Part shown: positions 51,091 to 58,935 of the stretch, in pieces
Layout of the letters: the number at the start of each line of letters is the position of its first letter
Numbering within the stretch: the first letter of the stretch is position 1
Source of the DNA: an uncultured Thiotrichaceae bacterium
GTDB lineage: Bacteria > Pseudomonadota > Gammaproteobacteria > Thiotrichales > Thiotrichaceae
Length of the DNA: 64,000 nt
Direction: 5' to 3'
Assembly: GCA_937925855.1 (NCBI GenBank)
Contig: CALAMO010000020.1
Location: forward strand, 62,001 to 126,000
Translations under genes and position numbers: made by a program
The notes under the pieces: model-generated
The model's input: only the letters and a program-made list of their open reading frames with translations
What the model was told of the DNA's origin: nothing
Database searches by the model: none

Positions 51091-51261
51091 TTATTGGCAA
51101 CAGCCTTCTAGCGTTTCACGCGCAGTCACAACACAGCAGATACGAGTGGCTACTGCGGGTTTGTGAAAGAGTTCGGCTGCGTCCATGGTGCAGTAGGTTT
51201 CCCAGGTGATACCGGTGGGGTCTTGTATCCATGTTTTATCGAACTTGGTGTAGCAACACTC
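51091..51261 (-). pseudogene. C-terminal remnant of an ArsI/CadI-like glyoxalase-fold gene
   Basis: 57 codons, ending in TAA at 51091-51093, read ECCYTKFDKTWIQDPTGITW and continue WETYCTMDAAELF, ending EGCCQ. This matches the C-terminal end of ArsI/CadI-type proteins, including the paired cysteines. Upstream in the same frame the similarity vanishes as base composition turns AT-rich, so the N-terminal two thirds are missing. The break coincides with the edge of the EcoRI island. Confidence 0.7.
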
Positions 51262-51537
51262 GGTTAATTTGTATGAGTGTTTTAATATGATTTTCCGCGT
51301 ACTGAGTGAGTTGGACGTTAGTTGAAAACTATGCGATTAGAGCGTACGATTGTGAGTCTGCAATAATTAAGAGTTTTACAAAGAATGAAATATTTCATTT
51401 CGCGGAATTTTTTTTTGAACGAAACAGCCAAAAATTTTTGATTATGATGTAAAAGTTTTCAGAAAATTATGAGTGGTAATTTTGATGCATATGTGATTTT
51501 TAGTTTAATTAGAAATTAAAAGCGAGAAGCAAGAAAT
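51262..51537. other. AT-rich leader of the restriction-modification island
   Basis: Sharp shift to AT-rich sequence. It contains a 16-bp perfect palindrome AATGAAATATTTCATT (51384-51399) and long T and A runs, and presumably the endonuclease promoter, though no confident -35/-10 pair is visible. No transposase, integrase or terminal repeat was seen. Confidence 0.6.
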
Positions 51538-52374
51538 ATGGCTAAGAAAAGCCAGTCGAATAGATTAACAGAACAGCATAAGCGTTCTAAAGGTGTGGTT
51601 GGAATATTTGGCGAAGATGCAAAAGTGCACGATTTTACTGTTGGAAAAATATCAAGAATAGTTGTTGACCAACTTTATAAAAAATATCCTCAGCTGTCCT
51701 TTCGATATAGAACAAGTATTAAAAAAGAAGAGATAAATGCGGCGCTCCAAAAGATTGACCCAGAACTAGGGCAAACCCTTTTTGTATCAAAGTCTAGCAT
51801 TAAACCTGATGGTGGTATAGTGGAAGTTAAAGATGATGGCGGTAACTGGAGGATTGTGCTGGTTACAGAGGCCAAACATCAAGGAAAAGATATAGAAAAT
51901 ATAAAGAAAGGTATTTTGGTTGGTAAGAATAGCGATCAGGATTTAATGGCTGCTGGTAATGCGATAGAGAGGTCGCATAAAAACATATCAGAGATAGCAA
52001 ATCTGATGTTGTCTGAGATTTATTTTCCTTATGTGTTGTTTTTGGAAGGCTCAAATTTTTTGACAAAAAATATTTCAATTGAAAGGCCTGATGGGAGAAT
52101 TGTCGATCTTGAGTATAATTCAGGAGCTTTAAATAGGTTGGACAGGCTAACTTCTGCGAATTATGGAATGCCCATAGATAAAAACCTATGTTTAAATAAA
52201 TTTGTCAAAAACAATAATAAGGTGGTTATGTTGCAAGCAGCATCAATATATTCTCAAGGCGATGGGTTGAGTTGGGATCCTAAAAAGATGTTTGAGGTAA
52301 TGATGGACGTTTCCAGTACATCCCTTAAGGCGTTGGGAGGTGATTTATTTGCTCAGTTGACTGCTGGTAGCTAA
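51538..52374 (+). CDS. ecoRIR: Type II restriction endonuclease, EcoRI isoschizomer
   Basis: Predicted to cut G^AATTC. The 278-residue product aligns over its full length with EcoRI as I know it (QSNRLTEQHK, PQLSFRYR, KPDGGIVEVKDD, EAKHQGKDI). The catalytic residues D91, E111 and K113 are at the same numbers. The recognition segment AGNAIERSHKN keeps N141, E144 and R145, and R200 and R203 are kept. The gene is strongly AT-rich compared with its surroundings, a sign of transfer. The methyltransferase gene follows after 37 nt, the same order as the plasmid-borne EcoRI system. No controller gene is present. Confidence 0.95.
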   Translation: MAKKSQSNRLTEQHKRSKGVVGIFGEDAKVHDFTVGKISRIVVDQLYKKYPQLSFRYRTSIKKEEINAALQKIDPELGQTLFVSKSSIKPDGGIVEVKDDGGNWRIVLVTEAKHQGKDIENIKKGILVGKNSDQDLMAAGNAIERSHKNISEIANLMLSEIYFPYVLFLEGSNFLTKNISIERPDGRIVDLEYNSGALNRLDRLTSANYGMPIDKNLCLNKFVKNNNKVVMLQAASIYSQGDGLSWDPKKMFEVMMDVSSTSLKALGGDLFAQLTAGS

Positions 52375-52411
52375 TTGAGATTTAACGAATGCAAACTTGG
52401 ATAGATTGTTA

Positions 52412-53398
52412 ATGGCACGACAAGCAACAAATAAAATATTGCAAAAAGCAAAGAAATCAAAGAGCGATGAATTTTACACTCAGCTTTGTGACATAGAAAG
52501 TGAGTTGAAGTATTACAAAGCTCATTTTAAAAATAAAGTTATTTTTTGTAACTGTGACGACCCTAGGATAAGTAATTTCTTTAGATATTTTTCTTCTAAT
52601 TTTGAAAAGCTGGGTGTTAAGAAGGTATTAGCGGCCTGCTATAGAGAACAAGTAAGAGACTTATTTAGTGAGCAGAGTAATGAAAATGGTTTTTTTCTGG
52701 AGTATGAAAATACTGCCGAGGAACAAGTTCAGTTACAATCGCTTGGGGTCACTTCCTTTGAGGGAGATGGCGACTTCAGAAGTCCAGAAAGTATTGAGTT
52801 GCTGAAAAAAGCGGATGTTGTTGTGACTAACCCACCATTTTCTCTATTCAGGGAGTACGTTGAACAATTAATTAAATATGATAAGAAATTCCTAATCATT
52901 GGTAATGTAAACGCGATAACCTATAAAGAGATTTTTAAACTGATTCAGGAAAATAAAGCATGGCTGGGTATTAATCTTGGGAGGGGCGTGTCCGGCTTTA
53001 TCGTGCCTGAGCACTACGAACTTTATGGGACAGAAGCTAGAGTTGATGCGGAGGGAAACCGCATCGTCTCTCCAAATAATTGTCTGTGGTTAACTAATTT
53101 AGATACTTTTAGGCGGCATGAAGATATTATTCTTACAAAGAAATACTATGGAAATGAATGTGATTATCCTAAGTATGATAATTATGATGGCATAAATGTC
53201 AATAGAACAAAAGATATACCCTCTGATTACCAGGGAGCTATGGGGGTTCCGATAACCTTTCTGCATAAATTTAACCCTGAACAGTTTGAAATCATTAAGT
53301 TTAGAAAAGGGAATGATGGGAAAGACCTGGCAATTAATGGGAATTGTCCCTATTTTAGAATACTAATAAAAAGCAAACGCATCGCTAATCACTTATAA
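52412..53398 (+). CDS. ecoRIM: EcoRI-type adenine-specific DNA methyltransferase
   Basis: Protects host DNA by methylating the inner adenine of GAATTC. The 328-residue product starts MARQATNKILQKAKKSKSDEFYTQ-like, as in M.EcoRI, and has the catalytic NPPF motif (VVTNPPFSLF). The ATG at 52412 gives the family N-terminus. The TTG at 52397 would add five residues. It has a poor ribosome site and low GC like its partner. The next gene downstream returns to host composition within about 40 nt. Confidence 0.94.
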   Translation: MARQATNKILQKAKKSKSDEFYTQLCDIESELKYYKAHFKNKVIFCNCDDPRISNFFRYFSSNFEKLGVKKVLAACYREQVRDLFSEQSNENGFFLEYENTAEEQVQLQSLGVTSFEGDGDFRSPESIELLKKADVVVTNPPFSLFREYVEQLIKYDKKFLIIGNVNAITYKEIFKLIQENKAWLGINLGRGVSGFIVPEHYELYGTEARVDAEGNRIVSPNNCLWLTNLDTFRRHEDIILTKKYYGNECDYPKYDNYDGINVNRTKDIPSDYQGAMGVPITFLHKFNPEQFEIIKFRKGNDGKDLAINGNCPYFRILIKSKRIANHL

Positions 53399-53435
53399 TC
53401 TCTGCCAATCACCTGAAGATCCTGGAGGAGAAACG

Positions 53436-54497
53436 ATGGCGATTACCACGACGGTTATCGGTGCTTATCCCAAGCCCGATTTTATCACGCTGCCGGATTG
53501 GTTTGATACTGCACTTGTGGATGCAACAGACACTGCCGCGCCTACTAAAAATTGGGCGCAGGCGCTGGCGGCGATGGGGCCGGGTGCTGAGCAAATGTTA
53601 CAGCGTGGCATTAAGCAAGTGATTAACGACCAGGTTGAATTTGGGATTGATATTCCGACCGATGGCGAGGTGCGGCGTGAGAACTATGTGCACTACCATT
53701 GCCGCCACCTTGATGGCTTTGATTTCAGCAATCTGACTCGAAAAGTAATGCGGGAAGGCTCCTATGTGAGCAGTCTGCCGACGATCACTGGTCCGGTGCG
53801 GCTGCGCGACTATTTTATGGCGCAGGAGTGGAAAATTGCGCAGTCTTTTACCGACAAACCGCTCAAAGTGACTTTGCCCGGCCCGATGACTATTACCGAC
53901 ACTAGCGCGGATGCTTTTTATCATGATGATACCCGCTTGGGTGCGGAACTGGCGGCGGCCTTAAATCAGGAAGTGCTAGCATTGGCGGCAGCCGGGTGTA
54001 AGTATATCCAGATTGATGAGCCCTTATTTGCGCGCAAACCGCAGCAGGCCTTGGACTACGGCTTTGAAAATCTGGAGCGCGCGTTCCATAATTGTCCAGC
54101 GCAGGTACAGCGTACGGTGCATATGTGCTGTGGTTACCCGGATCGTATTGACCGTGCTGATTACCTGAAGGCGGATCCGCAGGCCTATTTCGCCCTATCG
54201 GATGCGGTCGAAACATCCAGCATTAACGCCGTCTCCATTGAGGATGCGCACCGCCATAATGATTTAGCGCTCCTGGAGAAATTTCAGACGACAACCGTTA
54301 TCCTTGGGGTGGTGGCGATTGCTCAAAGCCGTGTCGAAAGCGTAGATGACATTGAGCAGCGCTTGGCATTAGCGCTGAATCATATTGATGCGGATCGGTT
54401 GCTGGCGGCACCAGACTGTGGCTTGGGGTTTCTGAGTCGTGCCCAGTGCGCGCAAAAACTAACTAATCTGTGTCTGGCGGCGCAGCGGGTGGGGTGA
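53436..54497 (+). CDS. Short MetE-like cobalamin-independent methyltransferase
   Basis: Homologue of the C-terminal catalytic domain of methionine synthase MetE. The 353-residue product keeps zinc ligands: HMC in TVHMCCGYP, the glutamate in SIEDAH, and the cysteine in PDCGLG. It also has DIPTDGEVRREN near residue 70. Without the N-terminal MetE half it belongs to the 'core MetE' group, whose methyl donor may differ from methyltetrahydrofolate. A strong GGAGGAG ribosome site precedes it. It lies directly after the EcoRI island and 36 nt before copD. Confidence 0.85.
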   Translation: MAITTTVIGAYPKPDFITLPDWFDTALVDATDTAAPTKNWAQALAAMGPGAEQMLQRGIKQVINDQVEFGIDIPTDGEVRRENYVHYHCRHLDGFDFSNLTRKVMREGSYVSSLPTITGPVRLRDYFMAQEWKIAQSFTDKPLKVTLPGPMTITDTSADAFYHDDTRLGAELAAALNQEVLALAAAGCKYIQIDEPLFARKPQQALDYGFENLERAFHNCPAQVQRTVHMCCGYPDRIDRADYLKADPQAYFALSDAVETSSINAVSIEDAHRHNDLALLEKFQTTTVILGVVAIAQSRVESVDDIEQRLALALNHIDADRLLAAPDCGLGFLSRAQCAQKLTNLCLAAQRVG

Positions 54498-54533
54498 ATA
54501 ATTAGCGTTATTACGCTGTGAAGGAATGGGCCG

Positions 54534-55394
54534 ATGTTTGTGTTAGCGGAACTTGTTTTTAAGCTGCTGATCTATCTAGGCGTTGCTGCCGTAGTGGGGG
54601 GGGTGTTTATTGGTGTGCTGGCAAAAGGGCAGCTGGAATTAATACGGCTAATCAGGCGCTATATGTTGCTGGGTGCGCTAGGCGCTTTATTGGCGGTGGT
54701 TGGTAACTTTTATGCACAGGTCGGCAACTTCGCTGAAAGTGGCTGGGGTGGCATGTTTGATACCCTATATATCGCTATGCTGTGGGATTCACCCGTCGGA
54801 CATAGCGTGCTGCTGAGCTCGGTTGCTCTGATTGCGCTCATCTTTATGCTGCTGCTAAACCGTCATACTCCTGCTGGACTGTGCCTTATGTTTGGGCTGA
54901 GTGTGCTGCTGTCTGCCTCTTTTAGCCTGCTTGGGCATACGGCAGAATTAAATCTGCTGCTGCGCTGCTTGTTGAGCCTCCATGTGTTGCTTGCGCTGCT
55001 GTGGCTGGGGTCGTTGTATCCGCTGTGGCAGGCTTGTCGGCACGTCGATATTCCGGTGTTGCAAGGTTTGATGCATCGGTTTGGGGTGGTTGCGTTTATT
55101 CTTGTCGCTGTCTTACTGGTGTGTGGTGTGATTTTGGCTTATCAGTTATTAGGCAGTGTAAACGCCGTCTTGAACACGCCGTATGGCTTGCTGCTGCTGA
55201 CGAAGGTCGGTTGGGTCGCGGTGATGTTGGGTTTTGCGGGTTGGCATAAATGGCGGCTCGTGCCACAGCTGACTGACCGGGTGAGTGTTTTGCGTTTACA
55301 ACGTTCTATCGTGCTGGAGAGTGGGGTTGGGGGGATTGTTTTGTGTGTTACCGTGCTGCTAACCACCTTAGTGGGGCCTGATGTGCTGCATTAA
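54534..55394 (+). CDS. copD: Copper resistance protein CopD
   Basis: Inner-membrane protein with about eight helices, thought to take part in copper uptake or handling with CopC. The 286-residue product has the CopD domain including the HVLLALLWLGSLYPL and GVILAYQLLG segments and histidines in the helices. In many genomes copC and copD are adjacent. Here copC lies 2.8 kb downstream, past a persulfide module. Confidence 0.85.
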   Translation: MFVLAELVFKLLIYLGVAAVVGGVFIGVLAKGQLELIRLIRRYMLLGALGALLAVVGNFYAQVGNFAESGWGGMFDTLYIAMLWDSPVGHSVLLSSVALIALIFMLLLNRHTPAGLCLMFGLSVLLSASFSLLGHTAELNLLLRCLLSLHVLLALLWLGSLYPLWQACRHVDIPVLQGLMHRFGVVAFILVAVLLVCGVILAYQLLGSVNAVLNTPYGLLLLTKVGWVAVMLGFAGWHKWRLVPQLTDRVSVLRLQRSIVLESGVGGIVLCVTVLLTTLVGPDVLH

Positions 55395-55422
55395 AGTGGC
55401 TAAGGGGTAACAAACAGGTGTG

Positions 55423-55460
55423 TTGACTTCTAAATAAGAATATTAATATACTCTAATATT
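55423..55460 (+). promoter_or_regulatory. Promoter with BigR/SqrR-like operator of the persulfide module
   Basis: TTGACT (55423-55428), 18-nt spacer, TATACT (55447-55452). The -10 lies inside an AT-rich inverted repeat AATATTA (55439-55445), 8-nt centre, TAATATT (55454-55460). BigR, an ArsR-family sulfide/persulfide sensor, represses persulfide dioxygenase operons by covering such AT-rich palindromes over the -10. The repressor gene is not in the window. Confidence 0.65.
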
Positions 55461-55489
55461 AAGATTCACATTTAAGTGGAGGCAATGTC

Positions 55490-56212
55490 ATGCCACTCAA
55501 GCAATTTCTTGATCCAGAGACCGCTACCCTCAGCTACCTTCTACTGGATGAAAGCACCGGGGAAGCGGTGCTGATCGACCCGGTGTTAGGCCAAGAAGAA
55601 CAGTATCTGTCTGCGCTTGATGAGCTGAATGCGCGGCTGCTGTATATCGCGGAAACTCATGTTCATGCGGATCATGTCACTGGTGCAAACATCGTACGCG
55701 AAGCGACGGGCTGTCAGTTTGTCGCAGGCATAGGCACGGGTATTCACTGTGCTGATCGGCTGCTGGCTGACGGCGATGTTATTTATTTCGGGGCGGAGGT
55801 CTTACGCGCGCTGCCAACGCCGGGCCATACGAGTGGCTGCACCACCTATCAGTGGCGTGACCGCTTGTTTACCGGTGATACGCTGCTGATTGGTGGCTGC
55901 GGGCGCACTGATTTTCAACAGGGTGATGCGGGCTGTTTGTATGACAGTTTGCAGCGCTTGCTGGCCTTCCCCGATGAGTATCTGGTGTATCCGGCGCACG
56001 ATTATAAGCAGCACCGAGTCAGTAGCATCGGTCAGGAGAAACTGACTAATCCACGGATTAAAGGCTTATCTCGGCCACAGTTTATTGCCTTAATGAACGG
56101 CTTGAAACTGGCCAATCCCGCCAAGATTGATACTGCGGTACCCGCTAATATGGCCTGCGGTCATTATGCTGGGGTTAGCGCTGACACTCGCGCTGTGGCG
56201 CATAACGCCTGA
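55490..56212 (+). CDS. Persulfide dioxygenase, ETHE1/Blh type
   Basis: Iron-dependent oxidation of glutathione persulfide to sulfite and glutathione. The 240-residue metallo-beta-lactamase-fold product has ETHVHADHVTGA, PTPGHTSGC, TGDTLLIGGCGRTDFQQG and YPAHDY, the ETHE1 pattern. It is followed by two half-size YeeE/YedE genes as in bigR-blh operons. A GGAGG ribosome site precedes the ATG. Confidence 0.93.
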   Translation: MPLKQFLDPETATLSYLLLDESTGEAVLIDPVLGQEEQYLSALDELNARLLYIAETHVHADHVTGANIVREATGCQFVAGIGTGIHCADRLLADGDVIYFGAEVLRALPTPGHTSGCTTYQWRDRLFTGDTLLIGGCGRTDFQQGDAGCLYDSLQRLLAFPDEYLVYPAHDYKQHRVSSIGQEKLTNPRIKGLSRPQFIALMNGLKLANPAKIDTAVPANMACGHYAGVSADTRAVAHNA

Positions 56213-56230
56213 TTCGCTGGAGAACAAAAA

Positions 56231-56650
56231 ATGCTTATGGATGTTCATGCTCTGCCGTCGCTGCTGGGTGGTGCGCTGATTGGCAGCGCTGCTGTGATCT
56301 TGATGCTTACGCTGGGGCGTATTGCCGGTGTCAGTGGTATTACCGCGACGCTATTAAGTGGATCTGTCGATCGTCAACAGCTGTGGCGACTTGCATTTAT
56401 CCTCGGCTTGATTACTGGGCCGCTGCTGTACAGCCTATTGGGTGGGGCAATACCCGCGATTACGCTAACCCCAGACCTATTCTATCTAGTGGTGGGTGGC
56501 CTGTTGGTTGGCTTCGGTTCGAGCCTTGGCTCTGGCTGTGCGAGTGGTCATGGGGTTTGTGGTTTAGCCCGTCTTTCTCTGCGCTCAATCATTGCGACCC
56601 TGCTGTTTGTGCTGACCGCCATGCTGACGGTGTATTTCACCGGGAAATGA
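56231..56650 (+). CDS. YeeE/YedE family sulfur transport half-protein (PmpA-like)
   Basis: Small inner-membrane protein of 139 residues with about four helices and the family motif GCASGHGVCG, whose cysteine handles thiosulfate-like sulfur in YeeE. It corresponds to one half of a full-length YeeE protein. It starts 18 nt after the persulfide dioxygenase with a GGAG site and should pair with the next gene. Confidence 0.88.
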   Translation: MLMDVHALPSLLGGALIGSAAVILMLTLGRIAGVSGITATLLSGSVDRQQLWRLAFILGLITGPLLYSLLGGAIPAITLTPDLFYLVVGGLLVGFGSSLGSGCASGHGVCGLARLSLRSIIATLLFVLTAMLTVYFTGK

Positions 56651-56659
56651 GGACCTATC

Positions 56660-57106
56660 ATGCTTAAAATAGTTTCAGCTTTTGTGGCTGGCGTTATCTT
56701 TTCAATCGGTCTCACCGTATCGGGTATGACTGACCCGGCGAATGTGATTGGCTTTCTGGATGTAAGCGGCGACTGGAATCCGGGTTTGATGCTGGTATTA
56801 GCGGCTGCGGTGATTGTGACGGGGCTGGGGTATCGGCTGGTTTGGCGGCGCAGCGCACCTTTACTGGATACTGCCTTTCACGTACCGACCAATCGCATTA
56901 TTGATGGGCGTTTATTGACGGGTGCCGCTATTTTTGGGATAGGTTGGGGATTGGTAGGCCTGTGTCCTGGCCCGGCTTTCAGCGCAATGACGGGGGGTGA
57001 AAGCGGCGTCTTGGTCTTCAGCGCAGCAATGCTGGGCGGCATGCTATTACAACGGGTGATCCGCGACTTTTTGGAGCAGCAGAGCCAGCGTATCACATCG
57101 GCCTGA
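56660..57106 (+). CDS. YeeE/YedE family sulfur transport half-protein (PmpB-like)
   Basis: 148 residues with about four helices, an FSIGLTVSGMTDPANVIGFL opening and GLVGLCPGPA, the second-half YeeE motif. It begins 9 nt after its partner. Together they probably export or import sulfite, thiosulfate or sulfane sulfur linked to persulfide oxidation. Confidence 0.88.
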   Translation: MLKIVSAFVAGVIFSIGLTVSGMTDPANVIGFLDVSGDWNPGLMLVLAAAVIVTGLGYRLVWRRSAPLLDTAFHVPTNRIIDGRLLTGAAIFGIGWGLVGLCPGPAFSAMTGGESGVLVFSAAMLGGMLLQRVIRDFLEQQSQRITSA

Positions 57107-57189
57107 ACGTGGATTCTCTGAGAAGTCGGTGCTGGCTGGGCAAGCATGAATTTATCGTAATGGTATCGATACGGTTGCGCGCCTATACT

Positions 57190-57537
57190 ATGTGTATGAA
57201 ATTTGTCCTGTTCATTGGCATCAGCTTACTGGTGAATATGTTCCATGCTACGGCCATGCCTGTGAGCATGATCGATCATATGCCGTTGGAAGTGGCTACC
57301 GATGCGGCGCAGCCTATCGATAGGCACCATGCGCACATGACAGCCGATGACCTGAAATCAAACAATCACTGTCCTGATAACAATAGCCCTTGTTGTCTTG
57401 TACTCGCATTGCCTCCCTCCTCATCGCCCCCGTCGCCTGATTTCTCTGGTCAGGAGCGATACCTCTCATTTTCTCCGCGCCATGCCAAGCGCACCCGGGT
57501 TGCGCCCTTCCGGCCTCCAAAGTTTTATCTGAGTTAA
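57190..57537 (+). CDS. Small exported His-rich protein, possibly copper-related
   Basis: 115 residues from the ATG at 57190 (a second ATG is at 57196). It has a signal-peptide-like start (KFVLFIGISLLVNMFHATA), a His/Met-rich stretch (DRHHAHM), a CPDNNSPCC motif and an end reading FRPPKFYLS. The end resembles LLRPPRFS of the protein at 61787, suggesting one loose family of periplasmic metal-linked proteins. The GTG at 57109 would add 27 residues with no clear purpose. No confident ribosome site. Confidence 0.6.
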   Translation: MCMKFVLFIGISLLVNMFHATAMPVSMIDHMPLEVATDAAQPIDRHHAHMTADDLKSNNHCPDNNSPCCLVLALPPSSSPPSPDFSGQERYLSFSPRHAKRTRVAPFRPPKFYLS

Positions 57538-57599
57538 ACAAGATAAAACGTAGCTGCGTGGCGTTTTGCCACACACTTTAGAAATTTGGAGAACATCAT

Positions 57600-58091
57600 A
57601 TGAACATGACTCATTACATGGAGTTGCTGGCGGTTAACCAACCCTGGAATTTAATTATTTTTATGGGCATTCCAATCGTCCTGGCGGAAACTTTGGCGAT
57701 TACTGAGCTGTATATTTTATTTACCCGCAAGTTCGATGGTTTGGTGGGAAAGATCAATCGTTATTCTGGTCTTATTGTCGGCATTTACTTCGTGGGCATT
57801 ATTATCTACATCGTCACTCAGGCAATTATACCGATTACGATGGCCGGTGAATGGCGCACCATTATTGACGTGATTGCTGTGTTGACTTACGTGATTGGTG
57901 GTTTGCCCTTGGTGTGGATTGCGCTGCAAGAACTGGGAATAGTCGATAAACACCGGGATCGTGAAGGTAAGTTGATGGTACATGCTACTTGTATCGCAAT
58001 CTTCCTGATTTTTGGTCATATTGCAATGATCTTTGGCATGCTTGATCCTTCTATACTTGGGCATGAAGGCATGGCGGGAATGAAGCACTAA
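57600..58091 (+). CDS. Four-helix membrane protein (DUF6803-like)
   Basis: 163-residue membrane protein with helices at about 18-38, 58-80, 88-108 and 130-148. The opening MNMTHYMELLAVNQPWNLIIF and the His/Met end (GHEGMAGMKH) recall a family I know from memory as DUF6803, often seen near copper genes. It has GGAG 8 nt upstream. Function unknown. The tail could bind copper. Confidence 0.8.
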   Translation: MNMTHYMELLAVNQPWNLIIFMGIPIVLAETLAITELYILFTRKFDGLVGKINRYSGLIVGIYFVGIIIYIVTQAIIPITMAGEWRTIIDVIAVLTYVIGGLPLVWIALQELGIVDKHRDREGKLMVHATCIAIFLIFGHIAMIFGMLDPSILGHEGMAGMKH

Positions 58092-58117
58092 ACGTGATCG
58101 TTTAGACCTTTAGAACG

Positions 58118-58143
58118 CGGCTATCACACACCTGTGGTAGCCG
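58118..58143 (+). terminator. Strong hairpin without T run between DUF6803-like and copC-DUF411 genes
   Basis: 11-bp stem with one G-U pair (58118-58128 with 58133-58143), CACC loop, followed by TTATGG. It may attenuate or stabilise the transcript rather than end it. Confidence 0.4.
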
Positions 58144-58179
58144 TTATGGATTGGATTTAACTATAAAAAGAGCAGTATT

Positions 58180-58935
58180 ATGAAATTTTCTACCCGACTT
58201 TCACTCATCATTTTATGCCTGTTGCCGCTACAGGTATTCAGTCACAGCAAACTGCTGTCATCAGAGCCAGCGCACCAGGCTGAGCTAACGGAACCTCCCA
58301 AACAGATCGTGCTCACCTTTAACCAGAAGGCGCGCTTAATGAAGTTGGCGCTGGCGAATGCGGCGCAGGAAGCACTGGATATTGGCTTCAAGCCGTCATC
58401 GACCCGAGCGGATACGTTTACGGTTGCCTTACCGGCCTTAGCTGCGGGCACGTATCAGGCCAAATGGTCGGCTATGAGTGGGGATTCACACAAAATTCAA
58501 GGCGAGTTTAACTTTGTGGTGCAGGCGGTAAGCGCAGCGCTGCCGGTAGTAACGGTTTATAAAAGCGCGACCTGCGGCTGTTGTAAAGCCTGGGTGAGCC
58601 ATCTGGAGCGTAATGGTTTTACCGTAGCGGCGCATGACGTGGGCAATATGTTGGAATATAAACAGCGGGCTAAACTGGGCGCGGGTATGGGTTCCTGTCA
58701 CACCGCCTTCGTCGATGGCTACGCGGTGGAGGGGCATGTTCCGGCTAAAGACCTGAAGCGTATGTTGTTAGAAAAGCCGGATATTTCCGGGTTGACCGTG
58801 CCGCGCATGCCCATGGGGTCGCCGGGGATGGAAATGCCGGGCCGTGAGTCTGATGCATTCCAGGTACTTGGCTACAAAGAGGGCGAAGTGGTTGGTGTGT
58901 TTAGTGATTATCCGGCGGGTTCGGTGTTCGAGTGA
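58180..58935 (+). CDS. CopC-DUF411 fusion copper-binding protein
   Basis: Exported protein joining two copper modules. A signal peptide ends VFS (residue 21), leaving a mature N-terminal histidine (HSKLL), the classic CopC copper(II) ligand. DSHKIQGEF supplies the second site. From about residue 125 a DUF411 domain follows: VYKSATCGCCKAWVSHL, MGSCHTAFVDGYAVEGHVPA and PRMPMGSPGME, with conserved Cys, His and Met. CopC and DUF411 proteins are normally separate. The stop overlaps the next gene (TGATG), so it is co-translated with the cytochrome. Confidence 0.9.
   Translation: MKFSTRLSLIILCLLPLQVFSHSKLLSSEPAHQAELTEPPKQIVLTFNQKARLMKLALANAAQEALDIGFKPSSTRADTFTVALPALAAGTYQAKWSAMSGDSHKIQGEFNFVVQAVSAALPVVTVYKSATCGCCKAWVSHLERNGFTVAAHDVGNMLEYKQRAKLGAGMGSCHTAFVDGYAVEGHVPAKDLKRMLLEKPDISGLTVPRMPMGSPGMEMPGRESDAFQVLGYKEGEVVGVFSDYPAGSVFE

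Noticed and set aside
51262-53435. Insertion sequence or integron carrying the EcoRI genes
   Set aside because: No transposase, integrase, terminal inverted repeats or clear target duplication could be seen at the edges.
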